Shown: positions 16,627 to 29,020, counted from the stretch's first letter. The stretch: 64,000 nt of DNA from Streptomyces dioscori (GCF_003024195.1 NZ_KZ679038.1:682001-746000); one strand, 5' to 3'. Made by a program: numbers and translations. Notes: generated by a model not told the origin, from the letters alone.

Positions 16627-18434
16627 ATGACGGTCCTGCCCAACGACGGGCTCTCGCTGGCCGCCGGGTTTCCTTCCGCGACACATGAACAGTGGCGACG
16701 CCTCGTGGCGGGCGTGCTGAACAAGTCGGGCAAGGAGGTCTCGGACGAGACGGCGGAGGCAGCCCTGTCCACCGCGCTGGAGGACGGGCTCGCCACCCGG
16801 CCTCTGTACACGGCGCACGACGAGGCCCCCGACCCCGGTTTCCCCGGCTTCGCGCCCTTCGTACGAGGGGGCAGGCCCGACGGGAACACCGTCGGCGGCT
16901 GGGGCGTACGCCAGCGGCACACGACCGCCGACGGCGCCGCGGTCCTCGCGGACCTGGAGAACGGCGTCAGTTCGCTCTGGCTGGTCGTCGGCGAGGGCGG
17001 ATTCCCGGTGTCGTCGCTCGCTCAGGCCCTCGAAGGCGTGCTCCTCGACCTGGCGCCCGTCGTCCTCGACGCGGGACGCGACACCGAGCCGGCCGCGCGG
17101 GAACTGCTGCGGCTGTACGAGGAGCGGGGCGTCGCCGAGGACGCGGTGCGCGGCAGTCTCGGCGCGGACCCGCTGGGCCACGAGGCGCGCAGCGGCGAGG
17201 CGTTGGACTTCGCACCGGCCGCCGCCCTCGCACGTCTGTGCGCCGAGGGGTATCCGGGGCTGCGGGCACTGACCGTGGACGCGATGCCGTATCACGAGGC
17301 GGGCGGCTCGGCGGCGCAGGAACTGGGTGCTTCCCTGGCGAACGGTGTCGCCTGTCTCCGGGAGCTGACCGAGGCGGGGCTATCCGCCGAACAGGCTTGC
17401 GGACAGCTGGAGTTCCGGTACGCGGCCACCGCCGACCAGTTCCTCACCATCGCCAAGCTGCGCGCCGCGCGCCGGCTGTGGGCGCGGGTCGCCGAGGTGT
17501 GCGGGGCGCCGCGGGCGGGGGCGCAGGTGCAGCACGCCGTGACCTCGCCGGTGATGATGTCGCGCCGCGATCCGTGGGTGAACATGCTGCGCACGACGAT
17601 CGCCACGCTGGCCGCCGGGGTGGGCGGCGCCGACGCCGTCACCGTGCTGCCCTTCGACCACGCCCTCGGGCTGCCGGACGCCTTCGCCCGCCGTATCGCC
17701 CGCAACACCTCGACGATCCTGGTCGAGGAGTCACATCTGGCGCGGGTGATCGACCCGGCGGGCGGTTCCTGGTACGTGGAGCGGCTCACCGACGAACTCG
17801 CCCACGCGGGCTGGGAGTTCTTCCAGCGGATCGAGGGCCTCGGCGGTCAGGCCGCCGCCCTGCGCTCGGGCCGTCTCGCCGAGGACCTGGCGAAGACCTG
17901 GGAGGCGCGCAGCGCGAAGCTGGCCAAGCGGCGCGAACCCATCACCGGGGTCAGCGAGTTCCCGAATCTCGGCGAGCGCGTTCCGCGGCGTGAGCCCGTC
18001 CCCGAGCCGCCGTCCGGCGGGCTCCCGAAGGTGCGCCGCGACGAGGCGTTCGAGGTGCTGCGGGCCCGTTCCGACGCGCATCTCGCCGCCACCGGCAGCC
18101 GGCCGCGCGTCTATCTGGCCTCCATCGGCCCGGCCGCCGCGCACACGGCCCGGACCTCGTTCGTGTCGAACCTCTTCCAGGCCGGCGGCATCGAGCCCGT
18201 CACCGAGGGTGCCTTCGAGGACAGCGGGACCAGCGAGGCGTGTCTGTGCTCCAGCGACGCGCTGTACGAGGAGCAGGCCGCGAGCACGGCACAGGCACTC
18301 AAAGCGGCAGGGGCACAGCATGTGTTCCTCGCCGGCCGTCCCGGGCAGTACCCGGATGTCGACGCGTACGTCTTCGCGGGCTGCGACGCCGTCGCCGTGC
18401 TCTCCGCCACCCTCGACCGCATGGGAGTGTCCTG

Positions 18435-18435
<1 letters not shown>
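16627..18435 (+). CDS. mutA: Methylmalonyl-CoA mutase small subunit
   Basis: Protein of 602 residues, the MutA partner of the heterodimeric B12-dependent mutase that interconverts succinyl-CoA and (R)-methylmalonyl-CoA. Matches include [10 protein letters not shown] at the start, [63 protein letters not shown] and [30 protein letters not shown]. The C-terminal cobalamin-like domain lacks the DxHxxG motif, as expected for the non-catalytic subunit. The stop overlaps the start of mutB (TGATG). In Streptomyces the enzyme feeds polyketide extender units and propionate metabolism. Confidence 0.95.
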
Positions 18436-20605
<2,170 letters not shown>

Positions 20606-20609
<4 letters not shown>

Positions 20610-21604
20610 TCGAACTCGACACCTACGTCAAGGGTGTACTCGACGGGAAGCGGGCGCTGATCGCGCGTGCCATCACGCTCGTCGAGTCCACCCGGCCCCA
20701 GCACCGTGCGCTGGCACAGGAGTTGCTGACCGAGCTGCTTCCGTACAGCGGGCGGGCGCGGCGGATCGGTATCAGTGGTGTGCCGGGGGTCGGGAAGTCG
20801 ACGTTCATCGACGCGTTCGGCACGATGCTGACCGGGCTCGGGCACCGGGTGGCGGTCCTTGCGGTGGACCCGTCGTCCAGCCGTACGGGCGGTTCGATCC
20901 TGGGCGACAAGACCCGGATGGAGCGCCTCGCCGTCGACCCGGCGGCCTTCATCCGCCCCTCCCCCACCGCCGGAACCCTCGGCGGGGTGGCCAAGGCGAC
21001 CCGCGAGTCGATCGTCGTCATGGAGGCCGCGGGACACGACGTGGTGCTGGTGGAGACGGTCGGCGTCGGACAGTCGGAGACCGCGGTCGCGAACATGGTC
21101 GACTCCTTCCTGCTGCTGACCCTGGCCCGCACCGGCGACCAGCTCCAGGGCATCAAGAAGGGCGTCCTGGAACTGGCGGACGTGATCGCCGTCAACAAGG
21201 CGGACGGGCCGCACGAACGTGACGCCAAGGCCGCCGCGCGGGAACTGGCGGGCGCGCTTCGGCTGATGCACGGCAAGGACGCGGCCTGGACGCCGCCCGT
21301 GCTGAGCTGCAGCGCCCGCGAATCGGCCGGTCTCGACACCGTCTGGGAGCGCCTCGAACAGCACCGTACGCTGCTCGACTCGACCGGCCGGCTCGCCGCC
21401 AAGCGCCGTGACCAGCAGGTCGACTGGACCTGGACCATGGTCCGCGAGGAGCTGCTGGGCCGGCTGCACGCCGATCCGGCCGTACGCGCCCTCACGCCCG
21501 CCCTCGAAGAGCAGGTGCGCAACGGCGAGCTGACGGCCACGCTCGCCGCCGAGCGGATCCTGCGGGCGTTCAACGACCCGGCGGCGGACGGTGGCGAGGG
21601 CTGA
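20606..21604 (+). CDS. meaB: MeaB/ArgK-type GTPase, mutase chaperone
   Basis: G3E-family GTPase of 332 residues that protects methylmalonyl-CoA mutase and gates loading of adenosylcobalamin. The P-loop is GVPGVGKST (58-66); further motifs are [47 protein letters not shown] and the specificity motif NKAD. The GTG start overlaps the mutB stop (GTGA). Length and motif order match the family. Confidence 0.96.
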
Positions 21605-21615
21605 CGGTCAGCGGG

Positions 21616-21945
21616 TCACGGCGTGCTGTCCCGTACGTCGAGGTGGGCCCACGGGTCGTCGACCTGCTGCGCCCCGGCCGCCTCTTCCTGGGCTGCTGCC
21701 TCGGCCGCCGCCTCGGCGGCGCGCTTCTTGAACGCCACGGTCCTGCGGGCCTTGGCGATGACCTCGTCGTGGTCCCAGCCGAAGGTCGCGGCGTCGAGCC
21801 GGGCGTTGAAAGCGGTCAGCAGCTCGGGGCTGATCGCCGCGAGCGCGGTGCGCAGCTCGGCGAGCGTCTGCGGTCCCTGGGCGAACTCGAACTCGTACGG
21901 GTCCGAGGATGCCTCTGAGCTCGGCTCGTGCGGTAGCGCGGACAT
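21616..21945 (-). CDS. Small hypothetical protein
   Basis: Protein of 109 residues with an excellent ribosome site (GGAGGTCACACAC before the ATG). The middle has AELRTALAAISPELLTAFNARLDAATFGWDHDEVIAKARRTVAFKKR, probably helical, followed by an Ala/Glu-rich helix and a final VDDPWAHLDV. Not membrane bound. I do not recognise a family. It is convergent with meaB, 11 bases away. Confidence 0.7.
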   Translation of the reverse strand: MSALPHEPSSEASSDPYEFEFAQGPQTLAELRTALAAISPELLTAFNARLDAATFGWDHDEVIAKARRTVAFKKRAAEAAAEAAAQEEAAGAQQVDDPWAHLDVRDSTP

Positions 21946-22110
21946 GTGTGTGACCTCCGGTCGTGATGCCACCACGGTACGCGGTCGGCGTGACGGCCGT
22001 GCACGGAGGACCGCACACCGGCGGGCGCCCGCTCCCGGGGCCCGGTGACGACCGCATCACGATGGGCCGCACGGGCGTAGCCGCCCGCGGGACCTTTCGT
22101 TGAACGTGCC

Positions 22111-22386
22111 ATGACGACATGGGACGGGGACGGGCCTTCGGCGTTCTTCGCACCGGTACCGGGCGCGTCCTGGCCCGACGACGAGAGCGACTGCCGCTGG
22201 TGCAGCATCCTCCTGGGACCCGGCTCCGCCGTGGGACCCGTCCGGGCGCGACGCGCACCCGTGGGACGGCGCCCGGGAGCCCGCACCGGGCGCGTGCGCG
22301 CGTGGCTGGAGCGGACGCGGACGGTGATGCTCCCGGTGGCCGCGCTCACCGTACTGGCCGCGCTGACGCTGGTGGCCCTGGGCTGA
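22111..22386 (+). CDS. Possible tail-anchored small protein
   Basis: Frame of 91 codons with high third-position GC. The N-terminal half is soluble and has two close cysteines (SDCRWCSI), the middle is Arg-rich, and the last 20 residues form a membrane helix (MLPVAALTVLAALTLVALG), giving a C-tail-anchored topology. The ribosome site is weak and no family is recognised, so the gene is only moderately supported. Confidence 0.5.
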   Translation: MTTWDGDGPSAFFAPVPGASWPDDESDCRWCSILLGPGSAVGPVRARRAPVGRRPGARTGRVRAWLERTRTVMLPVAALTVLAALTLVALG

Positions 22387-22560
22387 TCCGGCGCCGGCCC
22401 TCCGGCCCGTGAACTGCCACGAAATGCCCGGCCACCGCGGCGGGACGAAGTCCGCGCACTCCTGGCAGGGTGAAGGCGCGGCCGCCGCCGTGGTCGGCGA
22501 CGGCGGCGGCCCGACCGCTTCCGTTTGCGGCCCCGCGGGTTCGCACGGCAGGGTTCGGGG

Positions 22561-23013
22561 GTGGCTACTTTGCTGATCGTGCACCACACGCCCTCGCCCC
22601 ACTGCCAGGCGATGTTCGAAGCCGTCGTCGCCGGTGCGAACGACCCGGAGATCGAGGGCGTACGCGTCGTCCGGCGGGCGGCGCTGGCCGCGACGGCGGC
22701 CGACGTGCTGGCCGCCGACGGCTATCTGCTCGGCACACCGGCGAACCTGGGCTACATGTCCGGCGCCCTGAAGCATTTCTTCGACCAGGTCTACTACCCC
22801 TGCCTGGACACCACGCAGGGCAGGCCCTTCGGCTACTACGTGCACGGGGGCAACGACGTCACCGGCGCGGTCCGGGGCATCGAGTCGGTCGTCAAGGGCC
22901 TGGGCTGGCGGCGCTCGGCCGAGGCCGTGACCGTGACGGGCGAGCCGGACAAGGCCGACGTCGAGGCGTGCCGGGAACTGGGTGCCTCCCTCGCCGCCGG
23001 CCTCATGGACTGA
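22561..23013 (+). CDS. Flavodoxin/NADPH-FMN reductase-fold protein
   Basis: Protein of 150 residues starting at GTG with MATLLIVHHTPSPHCQAMFEAVVAGA, a flavodoxin-like first strand and phosphate loop. It then has ADGYLLGTPANLGYMSGALKHFFDQVYYPCL, a common FMN-binding stretch in NAD(P)H-dependent oxidoreductases, and RPFGYYVHGGNDVTGAVRGIESVVKGLGWR. It likely binds FMN and acts as a small flavodoxin or quinone/FMN reductase in the cytosol. The partner is unknown. It stands alone between a hypothetical gene and convergent sodF. Confidence 0.82.
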   Translation: MATLLIVHHTPSPHCQAMFEAVVAGANDPEIEGVRVVRRAALAATAADVLAADGYLLGTPANLGYMSGALKHFFDQVYYPCLDTTQGRPFGYYVHGGNDVTGAVRGIESVVKGLGWRRSAEAVTVTGEPDKADVEACRELGASLAAGLMD

Positions 23014-23035
23014 CTGTGCGGATGCGCCTACGGCG

Positions 23036-23677
23036 TCAGGGCGCGAGCAGCAGGCTGTCGCCGCGCTCCTTGGCGGCGGCGTAACGCCGGGCCACGTCCT
23101 GCCAGTTGACGACGGCCCACATGGCGTCGATGAAGTCGACCTTCTGGTTCTTGTACTGGAGGTAGAAGGCGTGCTCCCAGGCGTCGAAGACCAGGACCGG
23201 CGTCGAGCCCTGGCCGACGTTGCCCTGGTGGTCGTAGACCTGCTCGACGATCAGACGGCCGCTGAGCGGCTCGTAGGCGAGGACGCCCCAGCCGGAACCC
23301 TGAGTGGTCGCGGACGCCTTGGTCAACTGGGCCTTGAAGCCGGCGAAGGAGCCGAACGACTCCGTGATCGCGTCCGCCAGCTCACCGACACCGTCCGCGG
23401 CGAGGGGCTCGCCGCCGCCGTCACCGGTCATGTTGTGCCAGTAGATGGAGTGCAGGATGTGCCCGGAGAGGTGGAAGGCGAGGTTTTTCTCCAGGCCGTT
23501 GATCGAGCCCCACGACTCCTTGTCGCGGGCTTCCGCGAGCTGCTCAAGGGTGTCGTTCGCACCCTTCACGTACGCCGCGTGGTGCTTGTCGTGGTGCAGC
23601 TCGACGATCTGCGGGTTGATGACCGGTTCGAGCGCCGCGTAGTCGTACGGAAGCTCCGGGAGCGTGTAAACAGCCAT
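23036..23677 (-). CDS. sodF: Iron (Fe/Mn-family) superoxide dismutase
   Basis: Protein of 213 residues. Metal ligands are visible in the family motifs: the first His in [12 protein letters not shown], the second in [11 protein letters not shown], and Asp and His in [26 protein letters not shown] and [11 protein letters not shown] are also typical. The protein starts [13 protein letters not shown] after AAGGA. In Streptomyces the iron enzyme SodF is repressed by the nickel sensor Nur while the nickel enzyme is made; a Nur-like box lies 26 bases before the start codon. Confidence 0.96.
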   Translation of the reverse strand: MAVYTLPELPYDYAALEPVINPQIVELHHDKHHAAYVKGANDTLEQLAEARDKESWGSINGLEKNLAFHLSGHILHSIYWHNMTGDGGGEPLAADGVGELADAITESFGSFAGFKAQLTKASATTQGSGWGVLAYEPLSGRLIVEQVYDHQGNVGQGSTPVLVFDAWEHAFYLQYKNQKVDFIDAMWAVVNWQDVARRYAAAKERGDSLLLAP

Positions 23678-23702
23678 GTCCAACATCCTTCGGACTTGTT
23701 AT

Positions 23703-23717
23703 TGCAACCAGTATGCA
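23703..23717. promoter_or_regulatory. Candidate Nur (nickel uptake regulator) box at sodF
   Basis: TGCAA-CCAGT-ATGCA matches the Nur pattern tGCaa-N5-ttGCA known from the sodF and nikA promoters of Streptomyces coelicolor. It lies just upstream of the sodF start codon in the probable promoter. The site is read directly; binding is inference. Confidence 0.6.
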
Positions 23718-23758
23718 GTTGCACGCTAGCAGCAGAAGGTGCGGGGTGCCGCCCATCA

Positions 23759-23803
23759 ACACAGCGAGGGCCGGAGGGGTTTCCCCTCCGGCCCTCGCTG
23801 TGT
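23759..23803 (-). terminator. Strong hairpin terminator after cobN
   Basis: Perfect 21-base inverted repeat (ACACAGCGAGGGCCGGAGG and so on, 23759-23779 with 23783-23803) around a three-base TTT loop. It follows the cobN stop by about 30 bases and separates that gene from the sodF promoter. Confidence 0.9.
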
Positions 23804-23831
23804 CGCGGTCCTCAGTCAGTACTGACCGGGC

Positions 23832-26800
23832 TCACTCCTCGCCCTCCAGGTCGCCCTCCGTCTCCAGGTACACCTGGCGCAGCGCCTCCAGCACCGCCGG
23901 GTCCGGCTTCTCCCACATTCCGCGCGACTCCGCTTCGAGCAGCCGCTCGGCGATGCCGTGCAGGGCCCAGGGGTTGGCCTGCTGCAGGAACTCACGGTTG
24001 GTCGGGTCCAGGACGTACGTCTCGGTGAGCTTGTCGTACATCCAGTCGGCGATCACACCCGTGGTGGCGTCGTAACCGAAGAGGTAGTCGACGGTCGCGG
24101 CGAGTTCGAAGGCACCCTTGTAGCCGTGGCGGCGCATCGCCTCGATCCACTTGGGGTTGACGACCCGGGCGCGGAAGACCCGGGAGGTCTCCTCGACGAG
24201 CGTGCGGGTACGGACCGTCTCGGGGCGGGTCGAGTCGCCGATGTACGCCTCGGGGGCGGTACCGCGCAGCGCCCGGACGGTGGCGACCATGCCACCGTGG
24301 TACTGGAAGTAGTCGTCCGAGTCCGCGATGTCGTGCTCGCGGGTGTCCGTGTTCTTGGCGGCGACCGCGATGCGCTTGTACGCGGTCTCCATCTCGTCCC
24401 GGGCCGGCCGGCCGTCGAGTTCACGGCCGTAGGCGTAGCCGCCCCACACCGTGTACACCTCGGCGAGGTCGGCGTCGGTGCGCCAGTCGCGGGAGTCGAT
24501 GAGCTGCAGCAGCCCGGCGCCGTACGTACCGGGCCGGGACCCGAAGATACGGGTGGTGGCACGCCGTTCGTCGCCGTGCTCGGCCAGGTCGGCCTGGGTG
24601 TGAGCGCGTACGAAGTTGGCTTCGGCCGGTTCGTCGAGCGAGGCGGCCAGGCGTACGGCGTCGTCCAGCAGGCCGATCGTGTGCGGGAACGCGTCGCGGA
24701 AGAAGCCCGAGATGCGCAGCGTCACGTCGATACGGGGGCGGCCCAACTCCGCGTACGGGACCGCCTCCAGGCCCGTCACCCGGCGTGAGGCGTCGTCCCA
24801 GACGGGGCGGACGCCGAGCAGGGCGAGTGCCTCGGCCACGTCGTCGCCGGCCGTGCGCATCGCGCTGGTGCCCCACAGGGAGAGGCCGACGGAGGTGGGC
24901 CAGTCGCCGTTGTCGGTGCGGTAGCGCTCCAGGAGGGAGTCGGCGAGGGCCTGGCCGGTCTCCCAGGCGAGCCGGGACGGGACGGCCTTCGGGTCGACGG
25001 AGTAGAAGTTCCGGCCGGTCGGCAGGACGTTGACCAGACCGCGCAGGGGCGATCCTGAGGGTCCTGCCGGGACGAAGCCGCCGTTCAGGGCGTGCACCGT
25101 GTGGTCGAGTTCGGCGGTGGTCCCGGCGAGCCGCGGGACGACCTCGCGGGCGGCGAACTCCAGGATGGCGGAGACCTGTTCGCCCTGGTCGGTGGGGACG
25201 GCGGCCGGGTCCCAGTCGGCGTCGTCCATCGCCTGCACCAGCGCGCGGGCCTTCTCCTCGGCCTCGTCGGCGGTGGTGCGGGTCGCGGCCGACTCGTCCA
25301 GGCCCAGCGCCTCGCGCAGGCCCAGCAGAGCGGCGGAGCCGCCCCAGATCTGGCGGGCGCGGAGGATCGCGAGGACGAGGTTGACGCGGTCCGCGCCCTT
25401 CGGCGGGTTGCCGAGGACGTGCAGGCCGTCGCGGATCTGGGCGTCCTTGATCTCGCACAGCCAGCCGTCGACGTGCAGCAGGAAGTCGTCGAAGCCGTCG
25501 TCCTCGGGGCGGTCCTCAAGTCCCAGGTCGTGGTCGAGCTTCGCGGCCTGGATGAGGGTCCAGATCTGGGCGCGGATGGCGGGCAGCTTCGCCGGGTCCA
25601 TGGCGGCGATCTGGGCGTGTTCGTCGAGCAGTTGCTCCAGCCGCGCGATGTCCCCGTACGAGTCGGCGCGGGCCATCGGCGGGACCAGGTGGTCGACGAG
25701 CGTGGCGTGGACGCGGCGCTTGGCCTGGGTGCCCTCGCCCGGGTCGTTCACCAGGAACGGGTAGACGAGCGGCAGATCACCGAGGGCTGCGTCCGGACCG
25801 CACGCGGCGGACAGCCCGGCGTTCTTGCCGGGCAGCCACTCCAGGTTGCCGTGCTTGCCGAGGTGGATCATCGCGTCCGCGCCGAAGCCGCCGTCCGCGT
25901 GCGCGGCGGCGATCCAGCGGTAGGCGGCGAGGTAGTGGTGCGAGGGCGGCAGATCGGGGTCGTGGTAGATCGCGATCGGGTTCTCGCCGAAGCCGCGCGG
26001 CGGCTGGATGAGGATGAGCAGGTTCCCGCGGCGCAGCGCCGCGAGGACGATGTCGCCCTCCGGGTTGCTGCTGCGGTCGACGAACATCTCGCCGGGCGGC
26101 GGGCCCCAGTGCTGCTCCACAGCCGTGCGCAGGGACTCGGGCAGCGTCGCGTACCAGCGCTTGTAGTCGGCCGCCGGGATACGGACCGGGTTACGGGCCA
26201 GCTGCTCCTCGGTGAGCCAGTCCTGGTCGTGGCCGCCCGCCTCGATCAGCGCGCGGATCAGCTCGTCACCGTCCCCGGAGACCAGTCCTGGGATGTCCTG
26301 CTCGGGCCCGAAGTCGTAGCCCTCGCCGATGAGTCGGCGCAGGATCGCGACGGCGCTCGCGGGGGTGTCGAGGCCGACGGCGTTGCCGATCCGGGAGTGC
26401 TTGGTCGGGTACGCGGACAGCACCAGCGCCAGCCGCTTCTCGGCGGCCGGGATGTGCCTGAGTCGGGCGTGGCGTACGGCGATCCCGGCCACCCGGGCGG
26501 CCCGCTCGGGGTCGGCGACGTACGCGGGGAGGCCGTCCTCGTCGATCTCCTTGAAGGAGAACGGCACGGTGATCAGGCGGCCGTCGAACTCCGGGACCGC
26601 GATCTGGCTCGCCGCGTCCAGCGGGGAAACGCCCTCGTCGCTCTCCTCCCAGGCGGTCCGCGAGCCGGTCAGGCACAGGGCCTGCAGGATCGGGATGTCC
26701 AGGCCGGTGAGGGCGCCCGCGTCCCAGGACTCGTCGTCGCCGCCCGCGGAGGCCTCGGCGGGCTTGGTGCCGCCGGCCGCGAGGACGGTCGTGACGATCG

Positions 26801-27425
26801 CGTCGGCCGCCCGCAGTTCCTCGATCAGTTCCGGCTCGGGGGCGCGCAGCGAGGCGACGTAAAGGGGCAGCGGGCGCCCGCCGGCGTCCTCCACCGCGTC
26901 GCACAGGGCGCCGATGAAGGCGGTGTTGCCGCTCATGTGGTGGGCGCGGTAGTAGAGCACCGCGATGGTCGGGGCGCCGGGGATCTCACGGGCCGTGCGC
27001 TCCAGCGGGCCCCAGGTCGGGGCCGGGGCGGGCGGGTCGAAACCGTGGCCGGTCAGCAGGACCGTGTCGGAGAGGAAGCGGGCCAGCTGGTCGAGGTTGT
27101 CCGGGCCGCCGTGCGCGAGGTAGGCGTGCGCCTCGGCGGCGATGCCGATGGGCACGGTGGAGGCGGCCATCAACTGGGCGTCGGGGGCCTGTTCGCCGGT
27201 GAGGACGACGACCGGCCGACCGTCGGCGAGCAGCAGGTCGAGGCCGTCCTCCCAGGCGCGCAGACCGCCGAGGAGACGTACGACGACGAGGTCGGCGCCG
27301 TCCAGGAGGGCGGGGAGGGCGTCGGTGTCGAGGCGCGCCGGGTTGGCGAACCGGTAGGACACCGGACCGTCGGCCGCGCGAGCGCTGAGCAGGTCGGTGT
27401 CGGACGTCGACAGCAGGAGGATCAT
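23832..27425 (-). CDS. cobN: Cobaltochelatase subunit CobN
   Basis: Protein of 1197 residues, the large porphyrin-binding subunit of the ATP-dependent cobaltochelatase that inserts cobalt into hydrogenobyrinate a,c-diamide in aerobic B12 synthesis. Recognisable stretches are IAVLYYRAHHMSGNTAFIGALCDAVEDAG, FSFKEID, LSAYPTKHSRIGNAVGLDTPASA, GGFGADAMIHLGKHGNLEWLPGK and YGYDATTG-type C-terminal elements. The CobS/CobT-like partners are not in the window. Translation starts at an ATG after the riboswitch leader, and a strong terminator follows, so it is a single-gene unit controlled by the B12 level. Confidence 0.96.
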   Translation of the reverse strand: MILLLSTSDTDLLSARAADGPVSYRFANPARLDTDALPALLDGADLVVVRLLGGLRAWEDGLDLLLADGRPVVVLTGEQAPDAQLMAASTVPIGIAAEAHAYLAHGGPDNLDQLARFLSDTVLLTGHGFDPPAPAPTWGPLERTAREIPGAPTIAVLYYRAHHMSGNTAFIGALCDAVEDAGGRPLPLYVASLRAPEPELIEELRAADAIVTTVLAAGGTKPAEASAGGDDESWDAGALTGLDIPILQALCLTGSRTAWEESDEGVSPLDAASQIAVPEFDGRLITVPFSFKEIDEDGLPAYVADPERAARVAGIAVRHARLRHIPAAEKRLALVLSAYPTKHSRIGNAVGLDTPASAVAILRRLIGEGYDFGPEQDIPGLVSGDGDELIRALIEAGGHDQDWLTEEQLARNPVRIPAADYKRWYATLPESLRTAVEQHWGPPPGEMFVDRSSNPEGDIVLAALRRGNLLILIQPPRGFGENPIAIYHDPDLPPSHHYLAAYRWIAAAHADGGFGADAMIHLGKHGNLEWLPGKNAGLSAACGPDAALGDLPLVYPFLVNDPGEGTQAKRRVHATLVDHLVPPMARADSYGDIARLEQLLDEHAQIAAMDPAKLPAIRAQIWTLIQAAKLDHDLGLEDRPEDDGFDDFLLHVDGWLCEIKDAQIRDGLHVLGNPPKGADRVNLVLAILRARQIWGGSAALLGLREALGLDESAATRTTADEAEEKARALVQAMDDADWDPAAVPTDQGEQVSAILEFAAREVVPRLAGTTAELDHTVHALNGGFVPAGPSGSPLRGLVNVLPTGRNFYSVDPKAVPSRLAWETGQALADSLLERYRTDNGDWPTSVGLSLWGTSAMRTAGDDVAEALALLGVRPVWDDASRRVTGLEAVPYAELGRPRIDVTLRISGFFRDAFPHTIGLLDDAVRLAASLDEPAEANFVRAHTQADLAEHGDERRATTRIFGSRPGTYGAGLLQLIDSRDWRTDADLAEVYTVWGGYAYGRELDGRPARDEMETAYKRIAVAAKNTDTREHDIADSDDYFQYHGGMVATVRALRGTAPEAYIGDSTRPETVRTRTLVEETSRVFRARVVNPKWIEAMRRHGYKGAFELAATVDYLFGYDATTGVIADWMYDKLTETYVLDPTNREFLQQANPWALHGIAERLLEAESRGMWEKPDPAVLEALRQVYLETEGDLEGEE

Positions 27426-27509
27426 GTGGCGTCGGGCCTTCCTCGGGGTCCGCGCCCCGGGCGGTGATGGACATGGGTCTCCCTGTGCTCACGCGCGAAC
27501 TCGTGAGCT

Positions 27510-27640
27510 GGGGAAAGGGAGTTCCTGGCTCACCCGGATTCTCTGGCCGGGCTCACAGTGGCGGGACCGCGCCGGCTTCGCACCGGCTTCCTCCCCTGTC
27601 GCCGTGGTGGCGGTGGCGGATCGGATGATCCACCGAAAGG
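27510..27640 (-). promoter_or_regulatory. Cobalamin (B12) riboswitch upstream of cobN
   Basis: Read on the minus strand the leader has the class-defining elements: GGAAGCCGGTGCGAAGCCGG, then GCGCGGTCCCGCCACTGTGA containing the B12 box GCCACTG, and a following GTGAGCCAGGAACTC stretch. It ends roughly 85 bases before the cobN ATG. When adenosylcobalamin binds, expression should fall. Ends are approximate. Confidence 0.88.
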
Positions 27641-27694
27641 AATAGTAAGGGGCGGGGAAAAAGGGCGGGGCATACAGCCTGCGGGAACGTAGGT

Positions 27695-29020
27695 ATGCTC
27701 GCCGCCATGTCCTCGGCTGCCCTCCGTCCATCGTCCCAGGCCACAGCGGTCTCACGGGACCGCGGTGACGCCTGCCCGGGGACCCTGCGGCTGCACGCGG
27801 CGGACGACGGGGCGCTGGCCCGCGTCAGGATCCCCGGCGGTGTGCTGACCGTCAGCCAGGCCGAGGTGCTCGCCGACGCGGCCGAGCGCCTGGGCGACGG
27901 TGACGTGCATCTCACCTCGCGCGGCAACGTACAGCTGCGCGGGCTGGCGGACGGGTGCGGAGCCGCGCTGGCCGAGTCGCTGACCGCCGCCGGGCTGCTG
28001 CCCTCGCGCGGACACGAGCGAGTGCGCAACATCGTCGCCTCCCCGCTGTCCGGTCTCGACGACCACGGCCTGCTGGACGTACGGCCCTGGTTGTCGGCGC
28101 TCGACACCGCGCTGTGCGCGAGCGAGGCGGCGCAGGCGCTGTCGGGGCGGTTCCTGTTCGCGCTGGACGACGGGCGCGGGGATCTGGCCGCTCTCGAAGC
28201 CGACGTGACAGTACGGGCGACGGCCGACGGCGGCGCGCAGCTCGCGCTCGGATCGGCGGGCCGGGCACTCTGCATATCCGCCGAGGACGCGCCGCGGGCC
28301 GCGCTGGCGGCGGCCGAAGCGTTCCTGGAGGCCGAGCAGGCCGGCGGCACACGTGCCTGGCGGGTGGCCGAGCTGGCGCTAGCGGACGACGAGTTGACCG
28401 CGCTGGCCGGCCGCCGTCTGACGGCGGAGGGCATCGGCCATGAGCTGCGGGGGCGGGAGAGCGGCCGCGCGGACGGCCCGCTGCCGGGAGTGGTCGGGGA
28501 CGCCCTGTCCGTGCACGTTCCGCTGGGCCGCTTTTCGGCCCCGCAGTGGCGGGAGTTGACGCGGGTCGCCGTCGGTGAGCTGCGGCTGACCCCGTGGCGC
28601 GGTGTGGTTCTTCCCACTCCGGGGACGGCCCCCGCGCAGCGGACCGAGGCGCTGGGCCGCCTCGAAGCCGTAGGCCTCGTCACCGATCCCGGCTCGCCCT
28701 GGCTGCGCGTCGGCGCGTGCATCGGGCGGCCGGGCTGCGCCAAGTCGCTGGCCGACGTACGGGCGGACGCGACCGCCACGCTCGGTGCGGTCGGTGCCGT
28801 GCACCACCGGCGCGGCCTCCCCCTGTACTGGTCCGGGTGCGAGCGCCGCTGCGGGCACCCGCGGGGTGAGCGGATCGATGTCGTCGCCGCCCCGCAGGGG
28901 GGCTACCGGCTGTCCGTCGCCGGACCTGGACCCGGACCCGGCCCCGGAGACGACGGAGCGCGCACAGTCGACCTGGACGACCCTTCCCGGCTCGCCGCCG
29001 CCCTGGCGGCGATCACATGA
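27695..29020 (+). CDS. cobG: Precorrin-3B synthase
   Basis: Nitrite/sulfite-reductase-like protein of 441 residues that uses a 4Fe-4S cluster and oxygen to make precorrin-3B in the aerobic B12 pathway. Matches: DVHLTSRGNVQLRGL, HERVRNIVASPLSGLD, and the cluster cysteines in RVGACIGRPGCAKSL and YWSGCERRCGHP. It is divergent from cobN. Two nearby ATGs (27695, 27707) are both possible. The C-terminal part has a Gly-Pro dipeptide run. It is followed at about 50 bases by cobH. Confidence 0.93.
   Translation: MLAAMSSAALRPSSQATAVSRDRGDACPGTLRLHAADDGALARVRIPGGVLTVSQAEVLADAAERLGDGDVHLTSRGNVQLRGLADGCGAALAESLTAAGLLPSRGHERVRNIVASPLSGLDDHGLLDVRPWLSALDTALCASEAAQALSGRFLFALDDGRGDLAALEADVTVRATADGGAQLALGSAGRALCISAEDAPRAALAAAEAFLEAEQAGGTRAWRVAELALADDELTALAGRRLTAEGIGHELRGRESGRADGPLPGVVGDALSVHVPLGRFSAPQWRELTRVAVGELRLTPWRGVVLPTPGTAPAQRTEALGRLEAVGLVTDPGSPWLRVGACIGRPGCAKSLADVRADATATLGAVGAVHHRRGLPLYWSGCERRCGHPRGERIDVVAAPQGGYRLSVAGPGPGPGPGDDGARTVDLDDPSRLAAALAAIT

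Noticed and set aside
24300..24325. CGACTACT on the minus strand inside cobN
   Set aside because: Coding coincidence (Asp-Asp-Tyr) with no GGAAC at the right distance.
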